Assembly: GCF_036785885.1 (NCBI RefSeq)
Contig: NC_092317.1
Coordinates: forward strand, 3,660,501-3,724,500
Direction: 5' to 3'
DNA length: 64,000 bases
Source of the DNA: Coffea arabica
Taxonomy: Eukaryota > Streptophyta > Magnoliopsida > Gentianales > Rubiaceae
Both the position numbers and the translations under genes were made by a program. Position 1 is the stretch's first letter. Every line of letters begins with the position of its first letter. The notes under the pieces are model-generated. The model was not told the DNA's origin and made no database searches. It saw only the letters and a list, made by a program, of their open reading frames with translations. Positions 39,301-50,352 of the stretch are shown one piece after another.

Positions 39301-39996
39301 GTCATCTCTTTTTTGAGTTCAATCTTCCTCCAGTTCTCCGTTATCGTTCTTGAAATCTAATTGCTTGACAACTCTGTGTTGTGTAACTTTGTGAGAATTT
39401 AGCTTTTTTTGCTGGCAAATACATCTGTTCTCATCTTTACACGAGGTGGTTGTCCAAATAACATGTTGCAATTCTGCAATTTCAGTAAAAGATGGTTAGC
39501 TGTACATAAGCATACTGAATACAGGTTATATTTCTGTTCTTGTTTTGCGTCCGCTGGCTTCTCAGAAATACATGTTCACTTATAGGTATCCTAATCTGAA
39601 GAGTGTGAAGGATTTGATATACAAGAAAGGCGTGGCAAAATTTGAAAAACAGAGGGTTCCTTTAACTGACAACAACATTGTTGAACAGGTATGAGAGAGA
39701 GATCACTTCTTTGTTGCTTGGGTCCTGTCTGTAGTTGCTTATTAAGATTAGCAATAACGCGTTTCAATAAATTTTTGCAGGCATTGGGCCAGTTTAACAT
39801 AATATGCTTAGAAGATATTGTAAATGAGATCACAAATGTCGGCCCACACTTTCAGGAGGTCTCCAGTTTTCTTTGCCCTTTTACTCTCAACAAGCCTGTA
39901 AAGGCATTGCAGGGCAAGAGGAGACGATACAAGGACGGTGGGGATTCTGGAAATCGTGAGGATGACATCAATGAGCTGCTTCGCAAGATGAATTAA
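36314..39996 (+). CDS. RPL7: 60S ribosomal protein L7-1 type (uL30 family)
   Basis: This is an L7/L30-family protein of the large ribosomal subunit or of its assembly. Five coding exons, 36314-36496, 38702-38799, 38935-39072, 39586-39688 and 39781-39996, give 245 residues, the usual L7 length. The N-terminal basic extension contains [13 protein letters not shown]. The uL30 core has [21 protein letters not shown] and the highly conserved [23 protein letters not shown] and VGPHFQE stretches. It ends [15 protein letters not shown], as in L7. The N-terminus differs from the canonical plant L7 (which I recall starting MVKGVVVPE). It resembles the divergent Arabidopsis copy At1g80750, so an Rlp7/RPL7L1-like assembly role is possible. 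Intron 1 (2.2 kb) carries a triplicated repeat, listed separately. Confidence 0.94.
37023..38530. repeat. Three tandem copies of a ~509-bp unit inside L7-1 intron 1
   Basis: The copies run 37023-37525 (503 bp), 37526-38034 (509 bp) and 38035-38530 (ends early). They differ by a handful of substitutions and one 6-bp gap: copy 1 lacks the CACCCA present in copies 2 and 3. No terminal inverted repeats, poly(A) or target duplication. Each copy starts near ACAAATGAAAATGCC and ends near CATTGAGCTGCT. Each also keeps an open frame of about 78 codons, explained by the recent copying rather than by coding. The near-identity implies recent expansion by unequal exchange. Confidence 0.92.
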
Positions 39997-40678
39997 CACG
40001 TTGATGGAGTTCCTTATCTAGATATTAAGTCAACGAGCTGATGTACTTTTTTTTCTTTTTTTTTTGGGAATTAACCAGTTCAAGTACTTTAAAAGCTTTG
40101 GAGCATGTAGCTGTAATTCTTTGTTCCGTTAATTAAGGAATGCGTATCATGTAGTAATATAAGGATTTTGTCTTTAATGCAGTTGCACGGTAACAGAATG
40201 GAATTTATCATTGTAGTATACTTGGTTAACAACAATACTAATCTGAAAGTAATGAATGATCGGAAAAGAAAAATGGAGTAATTAGTGGTCCAGTTACAAA
40301 ATGATTGTATGAGAAGCAAAATTTTAAACATAGCCTCAGGCTACGATTGGCTATATTCTGCATTCAGAAGATGTAAACTAGCAAGTAATCAATTTTCGCA
40401 TACAGGCCAAGAAGTGAAACATGCCCCGTAGCCGCGGCATGTCATTTGAAAGTGTCCGCCAAATGGAACCTTTGTGCCGAATTCGAGGACGTGGTGTACA
40501 TTACGCCAGGATTCGAGGACGTCCAAGCTCTTGAAGCCGAAAGCCTGAATCATTGCGCCATTTAGATTTAGGTGTACATCATTATGTTGTTTGTTGTTGA
40601 ACTTTGTCTAGACGGCATGCAAACGGTTAACCTTAATCAAAACGAATAGCAGCTTATACGAATGCTCTGGTGTTTGAC
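39997..40678. other. Short intergenic: L7-1 3' UTR and upstream region of the small membrane-protein gene
   Basis: No gene is seen. A T-run lies at about 40045-40065. A short direct repeat with ATTCGAGGACGT occurs at 40480-40530, upstream of the next gene. Confidence 0.5.
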
Positions 40679-41029
40679 ATGGAACACGGTGATGACTGGT
40701 TAGCCCTAGACAAACTCTACCACGTCCTGTTCGGCTTCTGCGCCACTATCATTTTCACTCTCCTTGCTTCCCGGACCCGCTACGCTTTCATCCGCAACCG
40801 TTCAACCTGGGTTGGGTCCGTACTTTCATTGATGGCTGGCGCTTCCAAGGAGGTTGCAGACGAGATGGGCTACTTCAAATCCGCCGGTGCTTCAGCCAAA
40901 GATGCTGTCGCCGACCTCTTCGGGACTTTAATTGCTGTTTTTGCTCTTTGCTTGACTGAATCATTTAATATCCCGGTGGGACTCGGATCTGATTATTCGG
41001 ATCAAGTTAAGAGGGTCGAGATGGTTTGA
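40679..41029 (+). CDS. Small intronless membrane protein, tentatively YfiM/DUF2279-like
   Basis: The product is a 116-residue protein encoded by one exon. I recognise the type only loosely. LDKLYHVLFGF near the N-terminus (about 10-20), then a hydrophobic segment (about 14-31), a second one (about 40-53, WVGSVLSLMAGA), the polar motif GASKEVADEMGYF with SAGASAKDAVADLFG (about 52-80), and a third hydrophobic stretch (about 78-95). The order DK..H, then KE..DE, then KD..AD..G is what I recall from bacterial YfiM-type (DUF2279) membrane proteins. That link is an inference. The start is the first ATG in the frame; an in-frame GTG lies three codons upstream. Codon choice is GC-richer than the flanks, which supports a real gene. 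Function unknown. Confidence 0.78.
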   Translation: MEHGDDWLALDKLYHVLFGFCATIIFTLLASRTRYAFIRNRSTWVGSVLSLMAGASKEVADEMGYFKSAGASAKDAVADLFGTLIAVFALCLTESFNIPVGLGSDYSDQVKRVEMV

Positions 41030-43383
41030 GATTGACCTCGTCAGGTGCAAAGAGGACATAAAGCTGTCCACTTGTGAAGGAATCATCTGTCAGGTTAGCT
41101 GGATTCATTTGATGGGTGTTTTTCGTTGCTCAGAAATTCCAAATTAATATGCAGTTTTCCTCATCTTTTTGTGATGGTTGCTTCTGTTGATGAAGGATGT
41201 GAAGTTTCAAATTCGTGGATGCACTTAGCTGTAGAGGTAATAGCTACGTGATTAATCTGTTTTCTGAATGATTTGATATTTGGCCATTTCAGATGACTTT
41301 ACCTATTTATTCTCTCTTTCGAAGTCGGTAATTTGAGATGATATCCTCTGTATGCATATCTGTTCATTTGGAATTCATAGAGGGGTCAATTAGTTTTCAT
41401 GAAGGGGTAAAGGTGACGACTTTGTTGATTGGTTTTCATGAATTTGCTACTTGACTAGCTGTTTGATTTTTAACCTGTCCTAGAACTGAAAGTATATATC
41501 CTGTGGTAAAAGTTAGATTATTCCACCAATAAAGTGTGTTGTGTGTCGTTTGTATAGACACTTCGGTGTCGTTTGTTTCACGAGGATCTTCGGGAATGTG
41601 CATCCCCTTCCAATAACAGGGCTGTTAAAGGTAAACTCATGGTTTGGAGTGATTTAGGAAGTGATTATTATTGTTAATTATTGTTTAAAAGTGATACAAT
41701 TTGGTTGAAACTTGAAAGGACACCTAAATGATGCTGCATTGCTGTCCATCAGCGATGTTGATTTCGTGGAACTGCAATGCACTTGTTTGATTGTTACTCA
41801 TCCTCCTTCGGGAGATGTAAACACACCATAAACAGGATTGACACTGATGTAAACTGTTTTTTAAGAAAATACTGTGGCTGACCTCATAACAATCAGTTGC
41901 ATCTTAGAAACTCCCAATTTTTATTTATTTGTTTGTTTAGAAACTCCATGTTATTGGTCCAGGATTTGTCCATTCTTGAAAACTAGTCTCCTTAGCATTC
42001 ACAGACTTGTGCTTTATTCAAACTGGTGATCGATGCACACTCGATGTGTGTGCAATCTTGGTACTTTGTTGCTATTTCTAGTCAAATCATCAGCCTTTCC
42101 TACCTATTTAGTCTGATGTAACCTGAAAATTCTGGGTGAAGTATGGTAAAACAACGAATAGGCTGAGATGAGATGTTTGGAGCAACACTTGATCTGTTGC
42201 ACTGCGTTCTGGGATAAATGCTGAAGCATGTAGCTGGTCTTGTTGCAGGTGTTGTTGAGTTGCAGAAATGGTGGCTGTGACAATGGTTTGTTGGTCTCCT
42301 CATGTTTGGACAGTTACGCCATCAAGGATTGGCTGAAGCAGCATAACAATCTGAGAATCTGGTTTGGAGTTCATACGCAGGACTTAACGAATTGACATCG
42401 TATAATCCTCCGGCTATGTGCATTATCTAATTCTGGCAGCCGATTTCCAATTTGCTCAAACATCTGATACACGCATCTGCTTTGTAATGACTTCAATATC
42501 TCTACTGCTCCCGTTGAACTACATTGCCAACTGGATTGCTTTCCAGTGTTATCCTTTTCCACCCTGTCCTACAAATCTTTCAACCGTGATAGATCTTCAT
42601 ACCCATCGTGCAGTTCTGCAGGGAGTAATAGAGGCCATGGACTCAAAGGCTTCTGCAATAGCCTCCTCTTTGGGTGGACTCTTATGATTCTTGTACTTCG
42701 GGGTGGATCTAGATACCTTTTTTTTTTCAGTTGGTTCAATGTTTGCTAAAACGCAGAGAATATCTCATCACTTTCTTAAGAAATTTGTAAAGCAAATGCC
42801 TTAAATTCGTTTCTTTAATCGTTTAATTCCACCCTTAGCACCAAGGCTTGTTTTTGGCACGAGACAGCTGGGCCGTTCTAAAAAATCTCCCAGAGCCTGC
42901 CTCATATAGCAACAAGAAGGATGGCAAATTGGCAAGACTTGAACTGATAATTTTCATGGTATTAATTCTTACCATTTTGTCACAATGAGACAATTCATAG
43001 ATACAGGCAACGATGCTAGCAAGACTCGAACTAATGATCTTACAATACAGCTCTTAAATTCTTTTCAACTAAATAAACTAGAATTGAAAATCTCACAATA
43101 CAGTTATTGCTTCCTTTTCATCTAAGCTATGCATATCCTCTCAACCAAGCTATGTGCCAAAGCAAAAATACAAATTTGGAATTTTAGCCCCGTAGAATAA
43201 TCATCTATTTATGAAACATTATACTAGCTAGACTATGTGATGAAAAAAAAAAAGCCAGGCTATACGATGGATGAGCTTAAACTCTAATTTTTCATTTTAT
43301 AACTCTAATTTCGCTTTGATGACATTTTTTTTTGGGCGAAAGTAGTTCAACAGAAAATTAAACAAAAATAAAAGGGTGGTAAG
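41030..43383. other. 2.35 kb intergenic region, mostly unassigned
   Basis: It contains the 3' UTR of the small membrane-protein gene, possibly spliced. At 42090-42690 the minus strand has Gln-rich and other peptide-like stretches in several frames interrupted by stops; they resemble a decayed coding sequence that I cannot identify. At 42920-43150 there is a tRNA-like array, listed separately. Confidence 0.4.
42920..43150 (-). repeat. Degenerate tRNA-derived (SINE-like) units in tandem
   Basis: On the minus strand, box B-like motifs AGTTCAAGTCTTGCC (from 42948) and AGTTCGAGTCTT (from 43032), plus a weaker TTTTCAATTCTAG (about 43080-43092), each end a similar AT-rich unit. The last two units align over ACAATACAG...CTTTTCA.CTAA (plus-strand reading). 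This suggests tandemly repeated, old tRNA-derived repeat copies. No intact cloverleaf is visible, so this is not a working tRNA gene. Confidence 0.4.
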
Positions 43384-43826
43384 TAGGGATGTACGCGAAT
43401 AGCTTGGTCAATGGCTTGGCTTGAACTCGGTTTGACCGAGTTCGAGCTACTCGAGTACACATTTGAGTCGAGTTCAAGTCAGAATTTTGCAGCTCATCGA
43501 GCCGTATAATTTAAATAATATATATAATATAAATAATATATATGTACTATAATTATAAAATGATCATTATGGATATAACTTATACTAAATTTACAAGTAA
43601 GGTGTCGAGTCAAAAAGCTTAATTGCTCGACTGAATAAGGCTTGACTAAAGGTCGAGCCTTGTCGATTCTCATCTCGAGCTTTTAAAGATTTTCTCGAGT
43701 CAAACTCGAGTTTGAGATTTTTCGACTCAATCGAACTCGAGCTCTAAGTTATTTATAGGTTAAGTCGAGCTCGAGTATAAGCTGTATAGCAATACTCGAG
43801 CTCGACTCGGCTCGAGTATAGCAGTA
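43384..43826. mobile_element. 443-bp hAT-like MITE, TCGAG-rich
   Basis: It begins TAGGGATGTACGCGAATAGC and ends in ...CGGCTCGAGTATAGCAGTA. It is flanked by GTGGTAAG (43376-43383) and CTGGTAAG (43827-43834), a 7-of-8 match to an 8-bp duplication. Subterminal parts are packed with CTCGAGTT/TCGAGCTCGAG motifs. The terminal inverted repeat is poor beyond the outermost bases. It ends just upstream of the RPSA promoter. Confidence 0.6.
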
Positions 43827-43842
43827 CTGGTAAGCTCTGTAG

Positions 43843-44127
43843 TGGGCCTTGGTCTTTGGACTGGTTACCTATGCTTGAAACGGGCCAAGAACAACACAAC
43901 AGTCTGATCTGAAGTCTGAATAGACATAGAGAGCCCAGGGGCAATTAAGTCAAGAAAATTAACTAGGGTTTCTGATGAGGGTATAAGGGCTATATATTTA
44001 TTTCAGTCATCAGTAAAGAAGCCAGCCTTCGTGTTCATTTTCCGGAAACCAGAACAACCCTAGTTTCCGCCAGTTTCCCCCGCCCGACAGGCAAAAGAGC
44101 AAAAGCGAGAGAGGGATTGACAAAACA
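43843..44127 (+). promoter_or_regulatory. RPSA promoter and leader: site II, telo-box and TATA motifs
   Basis: A site II element TGGGCC (43843-43848), a GGGCC at about 43880, a telo-box-type AGGGTTT (43965-43971) and a TATATATTTA (43991-44000) stand in the order usual for plant ribosomal-protein promoters. The start codon follows about 130 bp after the TATA motif. Confidence 0.6.
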
Positions 44128-46553
44128 ATGGCGACTGCTACTACGCAGAAACAGCTGTCGACGAAGGAGGCCGACATCCAAATGATGTTGGCCGCCGAAG
44201 TCCACCTCGGTACCAAAAACTGCGATTTCCAGATGGAGCGCTACGTCTTCAAGCGCCGCAACGACGGTAAATTCCCATTCTATTTTATTTTGATCATATT
44301 TTAAATTTATTTTTTAAATTAATTTGTTAGTACTGTGCTATGTCGTTACTCGTCTGGTGTATGAGGATCTTATGGTATTCTAGATGTCTAATCGTTCTGG
44401 TATTATTTGCCTTGTTAGGTTCTCACATTTTCGGGCAATTATCTTTTAGTAGTCAATTCTGATGGTAGTGCAAGTCCTGACGAGTATGATGGGATCTCAA
44501 TTTTGAAGTTAAATTATGGGGAATAAATTTCTGATTTTAGGTGTGAGTGACAATCTTTGAATATGTCGGGCTTTTTCTTTCGTCTCGTTTGAAGTTAAAT
44601 TATGCCTAACGTTATGATCTAGCTGGAACTGAATGAAACTTGAAATGGTGCAGAATTAGGAATTTGGCTTCTGTTACTCTAAAATTAGGACACCTGACGT
44701 AGAATTTTGGACGAGCAGCTAGGTTGTAGGCTTAGCTAGTTGTAGATGGCCTTTTTTTCGGTGTGCTTGAAAGCTTTACTGAATGTGCTTGTGAGTCTTT
44801 GCCACTGGCCATTTGGTCCAGTGGTCATCACCATTAAAGGTGACGCTGGAGGTCAGGGGTTCAATCCCTGCCTTCCACAAATTTGCCACAATCTGTGGTG
44901 GTCTTAATTGACCTTCATTGATAGAGTCTGTACTCACATCGAACCCCCTCCCCTTCCCCTTAGATTATGCTAGATTAGGTTATAGGACATCTATCGTTGC
45001 GACAAAAAAAAGTGCTTGTGAGTCTTTTACTTTTGTTTTTATTGTATGTTGATTTTTATTGTTAACGGCTCAGGAATTCACATCATTAACCTTGCAAAAA
45101 CATGGGAAAAGCTTCAAATGGCTGCGAGGGCTATCGTTGCGATTGAGAATCCTCAGGACATTATTGTCCAATCTGCCAGGCCATATGGTCAGAGGGCTGT
45201 CTTGAAATTCGCTCAGTACACCCATACTCATGCAATTGCTGGGCGCCACACTCCTGGTACCTTCACCAACCAGCTCCAAACCTCATTCAGTGAGCCTCGT
45301 CTCCTTATCCTTACAGATCCAAGAACTGATCATCAGGTTATCCCTCGTTCTTGTTTGAGGTTTACCAACTGGGCTTTTAAAATAAAAAATATGGACGGAA
45401 TTGTCTTGCTTGTTATGATTCTCAAACTTCTTTTGAACTACCTGCAGCCTATTAAGGAAGCAGCTCTGTCAAACATCCCAACCATTGCTTTTTGCGACAC
45501 TGATTCCCCTATGCGATATGTTGATATTGGTATCCCTGCTAACAACAAGGGGAAACACAGTATTGGTTGCTTGTTCTGGCTTTTAGCAAGGATGGTTCTA
45601 CAGATGCGTGGTGTTATCCCACAGGGTCACAAGTGGGACGTTATGGTAAACACTACTGTGTTTTTGTTTTGATTTCACATCTATCAGTAATTTTGCTCAT
45701 TCAAATGGGGAATATGCTCCAATTGATATTCCCCAATTGACTTCTGAAGTTTGATGATGTTTGAAATCTTCATAATTTCTTGTTTGGATTAACATGATGT
45801 TCTGACACACATAAACAAGTGGCAGCAAATTAGACTGAAATTTGTTTCTGTTACTTTGCATGTCTGAAATATAGTTCTTTTTTTTGCATTTTGGCAGGTG
45901 GACCTGTTTTTCTACAGGGAGCCTGAGGAGGCCAAGGAACCACAAGAAGAGGAGGCACCTGCTCCAGATTATGGTGACTTTACTTCTGCAGCTCTTGGAG
46001 TTCAGGATAGTTGGGGTACTAGCAATATTCCAGAGGGAGAATGGACAATGGCTGCCCAACCTCCCATTCCTGCAGTTCCTGCAGCTGGTTGGCCTGCAGA
46101 GCCTGGTTAGTTTCTGTCCTTTAAAACAAATAATATTATACGAAAAGTGTTTTACTGCCAAGTTTTTGTATTTAAGTGTATAATGTGAAATGGTGAATTG
46201 GCTGTCCTTATTTTGTTAGATGCTGCCACCAGTTTATGGCTTAAACTTTTTTAGTTAAAAAACAAGTGTTTTTGAGTATCTTTTAATTCTGCAACTTTTG
46301 TTATCTATCCTTGGTACATTGATGTCCCTAAGCTTACTGCTTGTGATCCATTTGTGTTGAATCGTGCATTGTTTTTATTTTGTATCCTAACCCTGTCAAC
46401 TAATTGTGGAAATTTGTCTTCTGATTGTCTTCAGTCCCTGCAGTATCAACTGACGGATGGGAGGCAACTGCTGCACCACCAATGGCTCCTGGAGTTAGCC
46501 CCATGGCTCCTGGAGTTAACCCCGTGGCTCCCCCCGGTGGGGATTGGGAGTAG
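44128..46553 (+). CDS. RPSA: 40S ribosomal protein SA (uS2, laminin-receptor homologue)
   Basis: This is the uS2 component of the small ribosomal subunit, required for 40S maturation. Five coding exons, 44128-44266, 45074-45336, 45448-45645, 45898-46105 and 46435-46553, give 308 residues. The uS2 domain (about 15-205) shows [12 protein letters not shown] near the start, [35 protein letters not shown] and GLFW-like [16 protein letters not shown]. The plant C-terminal extension is acidic, then Pro/Ala-rich with repeated MAPGV units, and ends GDWE. The third exon has [13 protein letters not shown], a normal plant variant. Phases agree at every junction. Intron 1 (807 bp) holds a SINE. Confidence 0.96.
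44785..45027 (+). mobile_element. tRNA-derived SINE with 16-bp target duplication in RPSA intron 1
   Basis: Body 44801-45011 (211 bp). Box A-like TGGTCCAGTGGTCATCACC and box B-like GGGTTCAATCCCTGCC form the Pol III promoter, followed by a tRNA-unrelated part and a terminal GCGACAAAAAAAA tail. The identical 16-mer GTGCTTGTGAGTCTTT flanks it at 44785-44800 and 45012-45027. Same orientation as the host gene. The perfect duplication implies a fairly young insertion. Subfamily not assigned. Confidence 0.88.
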
Positions 46554-48112
46554 AAGTTTTTGTTAGGGAACATTTTGTTAATTTGTCCTCCTACCTTAAG
46601 CCATGCAATCTGCTTAGCTTGAACATCTGTTAGTTTATGGTCTGAATCCTGCCATAGTTATTTTTGTAGCGGTTGAGCTTAAAGAAAATTCTCTGATACA
46701 GTTCCAAAATGGTGTTATATGTTTGTCTCAAAACTATAGAGCTTATCTTCTGCTGATATGCTGGTGGATGTTTTTTGAAAATTTTGCATGTTGGGCATTT
46801 TCAAGTCAAAAACTAAGTTGATTATATTATGCTTTGTGCACGCAACCTAGTGTGAAGTTTGATCCCTAAGAAAAAAAATGTGTTGGTACTGGTTTGCCTT
46901 GCCAGTTGTGCAATCCCTTAAAACGGGGTAAAAGCATTTTCATCTTGAAATCGATCGCTCCTGGTAACAGCTGAATGTGGCACTTCCTATTCTTGTATTG
47001 CGCGTTCTAATGAATTCTTGTGCATTCAAGTGGATATTAGACCTGGCCTGTCACGCCAGATCTAAGCCACTGGGGTGGGTATGCTATCGGAGCGAGGCCA
47101 CTCGCCACTCCAAGGGCGGTGGGAAGTCAAAAAGCTACCTATGTTTAATGCATGCGGCAGATGTGCCTTGAATCTTAAATACGCGTGTTACACTTACACG
47201 TACGAGGTGTACCCAATACGCCTTAAAGATACGGTGCTCGATGATTGGCTGGCCCGCCTAACGGTGCAAAGAAAAGAATTTGGTAAAACTTGGGAGTAAA
47301 AATCTTGCCACACATACAACAATGTAGATAACGGAAAGATTTGTAGGAATGCCGGAAGGAAGTAAATTATATCCGTCACCATGCCGAGTGAGTTGTGTGG
47401 ACAGCTCAGCTTGGAACCTCAACGGACGAGATTTTGAACAGGTATTTCCAGTGTTGCAGTTCACTGGCTAAGTTGCGTGAATCCCTCTCATTTCTCTTGC
47501 ATTAAATTATAGAGAAGGAAAGAGAGAAATGTTCATAAAAATCCGTTTGCGTTAATAATCAGAAAATAATCCAGGCAAATATCAAGAATAAATAAACTCG
47601 GGATGTTGTCACTTATCCATGAATTCCTCCATTAACTTTCAAGTAAAATCTTGTGCCGTGATTTTGACTGAGGACATTCTTGAGCATATCAATGGCAGGA
47701 AGATGGTAGCAAAAGAGCAAGTGGACTCGTAATAATGGCTAAGGTATTCATTCATGCCCGGAGAGAAGGTTTGATGAGATTTTGGTCTGACTATTTTGCT
47801 GTTTCCGGACTGCCTGCACCACTTTTAGGAGGTCTATTCTTTCATTTATTTATACTGATTATAAGTGGAAGCATAAATGTCGCAAAACAGTTTTGTCATC
47901 GAGATTCATTCAACGGCTTGGTTTTGCATATCCATTCAGTCTCTAAACCAACAAGCAACAGAAATTGAGAAAAAAGAAGGGGGGGAAAAAATACGAAAAA
48001 AAAAAAACACGTCCAAAGTTCGTGCCAAGCCTGTACAGTTAACTTAGAGACAACGAGCCAAATTTGTGCAATGGTTCCCCAGCTAGCGGAGTGTATCACT
48101 ATCGATCATGGT
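46554..48112. other. Tail-to-tail interval between RPSA and NIP6-1
   Basis: No gene is supported. The RPSA 3' UTR is at the left. A patch at about 46970-47290 is GC-richer than the surroundings, with several unrelated open frames and no motif; its origin is unclear. An A-run lies near 47998-48008, and the NIP6-1 3' UTR is at the right. Confidence 0.45.
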
Positions 48113-50352
48113 TCACCTTCTGAAGCTGGGTGCTGCTGATGACATGTTTTGAGGGTTGGCATCATCATCAGGTAACTTGACAGCAGAGTAAGTACCTGCA
48201 CCAGCCAGTGCCCCAAGTACGGGTGCAGTCAGGTAAATCCATATGCCTTTGAAGTTGTTTGCTGCTACAGCTGGACCCAGAGTTCTCACTGGATTCATCG
48301 ACGCTCCCGTTGACTCCCTGTACCATTACACGAGTGGAAAGTTTTAGATTCATTGGTGATTTCTCAACATTTGTTAATGATGCTGGGGACTAATAATTCA
48401 GGAGGAATGACTGGTGTGCATCGTTTTGAGCCTCTCAAAGAGTTTACTTTTTTGTATTTCCCTTTCTTCTTCTTGAGCAGAGAGAAAGGAAGCATCTCGT
48501 TTTAACTTTCTGAGTTGTCAACTCACTTTCTTTTTCCCATTCCAAAAGGCAATTATACTTACATTCATCTTGGCCGCAATAATGATAGCAGCAGAAGTTT
48601 TCTTTTCCACACAAAATTTTTTAAAAAAAAAAAAAGATTTTCTTTTCTTATTCCTTTTTGCAGCATTATTATCCTTCCAGAAATCTTTATGGCCAAACCT
48701 TTTTCATTCTGAATCATCATAACAAGAAATCTATGTGGATTGTTGCCTGTTGGTCTCATTTTTGGTTTTCTAACATGAAAAGTACTTCTTGATTTCTTCG
48801 TTATGGTCACCTTCTCATGGATTGAATTCAGCCATTGACCGTGGCCCTTGTATGTTCACGTTTGAAATTTTTTCCATCACCAGTATAATTAGGAAAAGAA
48901 ATTAAGGGAAAAAAAAATCAAAGAAAGAATCACTTGAGATGATTATTAAAATTTTGAAGATTACCCAGCTATGAGTATGTTGAGCATGACTGTAGCTCCC
49001 ACTGCAATTCCTGCAAGCTCCCCCACCTGTGGAGTGACACAAATGACATGATCATCAATCTGAGAATTAACCATCTTCTCACAAGGTTCCACTAGTGTCC
49101 TACACATGTTAGGTTCTTGCATGATAATGCATGTGAGGAATAACATGATAATAAGTCTGAGATTTGGTCATCATGTTACATTACGATTACATACATGTGG
49201 ATGGAAGTACAGAATCCAAGCAAACTTATAAGACAGAAAACCAAAACTGCAATAAGGCCAATAATTTCCATACCCTGTTTATATCATTACATTGATTTCC
49301 AGATCACTGACAGATTTGCCTGAACAAGTGTCTGTAATTTTGTAGTGGCACAACTTGATGTGGTCGTTCAAATTAATATTCATTAAAATCTGAAACTTGC
49401 AGCTGTCATCATTTAACAGATTGTAGCAACGAATTACAATAACTAAGACTATTAGTAGCATCTGAGTAGTGAGGGGTGACTTACAGCTCTGGTGTCAGTG
49501 GCCACAGCAGTAACAACAAACATGAGATTGAAGCCAATGATGAATTCTAAAGCAAAAGCCTGGCCATACTCTCCTGATGGAATAGTTACTCCCCCGCTCA
49601 TAATAGGATGGAAAATTCCCTTGAGTATAAATGCAGCAGATAATGATGCCAATACTTGTGCTGCTATGTATGCTGGAACCTGACCAAAATACAAATTGCA
49701 CCATCTGAGAGCATTCAAATGCTGTAATCTTATAGTTGAAAACTACTTGTCTCACTCGTTTGCAGTTTTTAAGGTTAGTTGTTTATACATGCTTCCAAGG
49801 AAAGTGCTTGAGAGCAGCAAAGGCAATGGTGACTGCTGGATTGATATGGGCTCCTGAAATATGGCCTGTGGCAAGAATCACAATCATAACAGCGAGTCCG
49901 GTGGATGCTGATAGGCCTATAAGAGTCTCTGAGCCTTGAGTCTTTTGATTTACTATGGCCGTGGCTGTCCCTGAAAAGATCAGTATCAGAGTGCCTATAA
50001 ACTCAGCTCCCACCTGATTTGAACAGCAATTCAAGAACCAATAATATCACATAAAAAGTTATATATGACAGTTTATATTCAGTGCGGGATGTGGAAATTC
50101 ATAACAGCTTTCGGGAGATTTGCACACCTTTCTTGCAAGTGAGACGGGAGGAGGCGGCAATGCGCAGGAGACAGAGGGTAAGGTACCTTCTTCCAAGGCC
50201 CATGCTTCAACCATGAAGCACTTGCAGCTACTAAGAAGGGATCTTCTGCCATTGCCACTCCTCTCAGGCTTGATCCCACCAAAAAGGGGAGCTCCAGGAG
50301 TCCCTGGAGTGACTGGCGTTGAAGGGGCTGAAGGGACATCTTCAGAATCCAT
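48113..50352 (-). CDS. NIP6-1: Aquaporin NIP6-1 (boric acid/small solute channel)
   Basis: This is a NOD26-like intrinsic protein of the plasma membrane. Arabidopsis NIP6;1 channels boric acid in nodal vasculature. Five coding exons on the minus strand, 50352-50128, 50013-49789, 49679-49485, 49026-48965 and 48317-48113, give 303 residues, the usual length. The N-terminus has the [12 protein letters not shown] signature of NIP5/NIP6. The six-helix pore follows, with first loop motif HINPAVT (N133-P134-A135) and second loop motif MNPVRT (N244-P245-V246). The NPA/NPV pair fits NIP6;1 rather than NIP5;1 (NPS/NPV). It ends PSFRR, near the family's usual terminus. The start is the in-frame ATG after a leader without introns. 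A TATA-like TATAAAT lies on the minus strand at about 50469-50475. The AUGUAA minimal uORF known from NIP5;1 was not seen at 50353-50520. Confidence 0.96.

Noticed and set aside
44801-44880. Possible tRNA gene in RPSA intron 1
   Set aside because: Box A and B are present, but the cloverleaf is incomplete and the segment sits inside a SINE with tail and target duplication.
45046-45672. 208-codon continuous frame spanning RPSA exons 2 and 3 with the intron between them
   Set aside because: The in-between segment is an intron (donor after CATCAG, acceptor CTGCAG) that happens to stay open; the uS2 alignment needs it removed.
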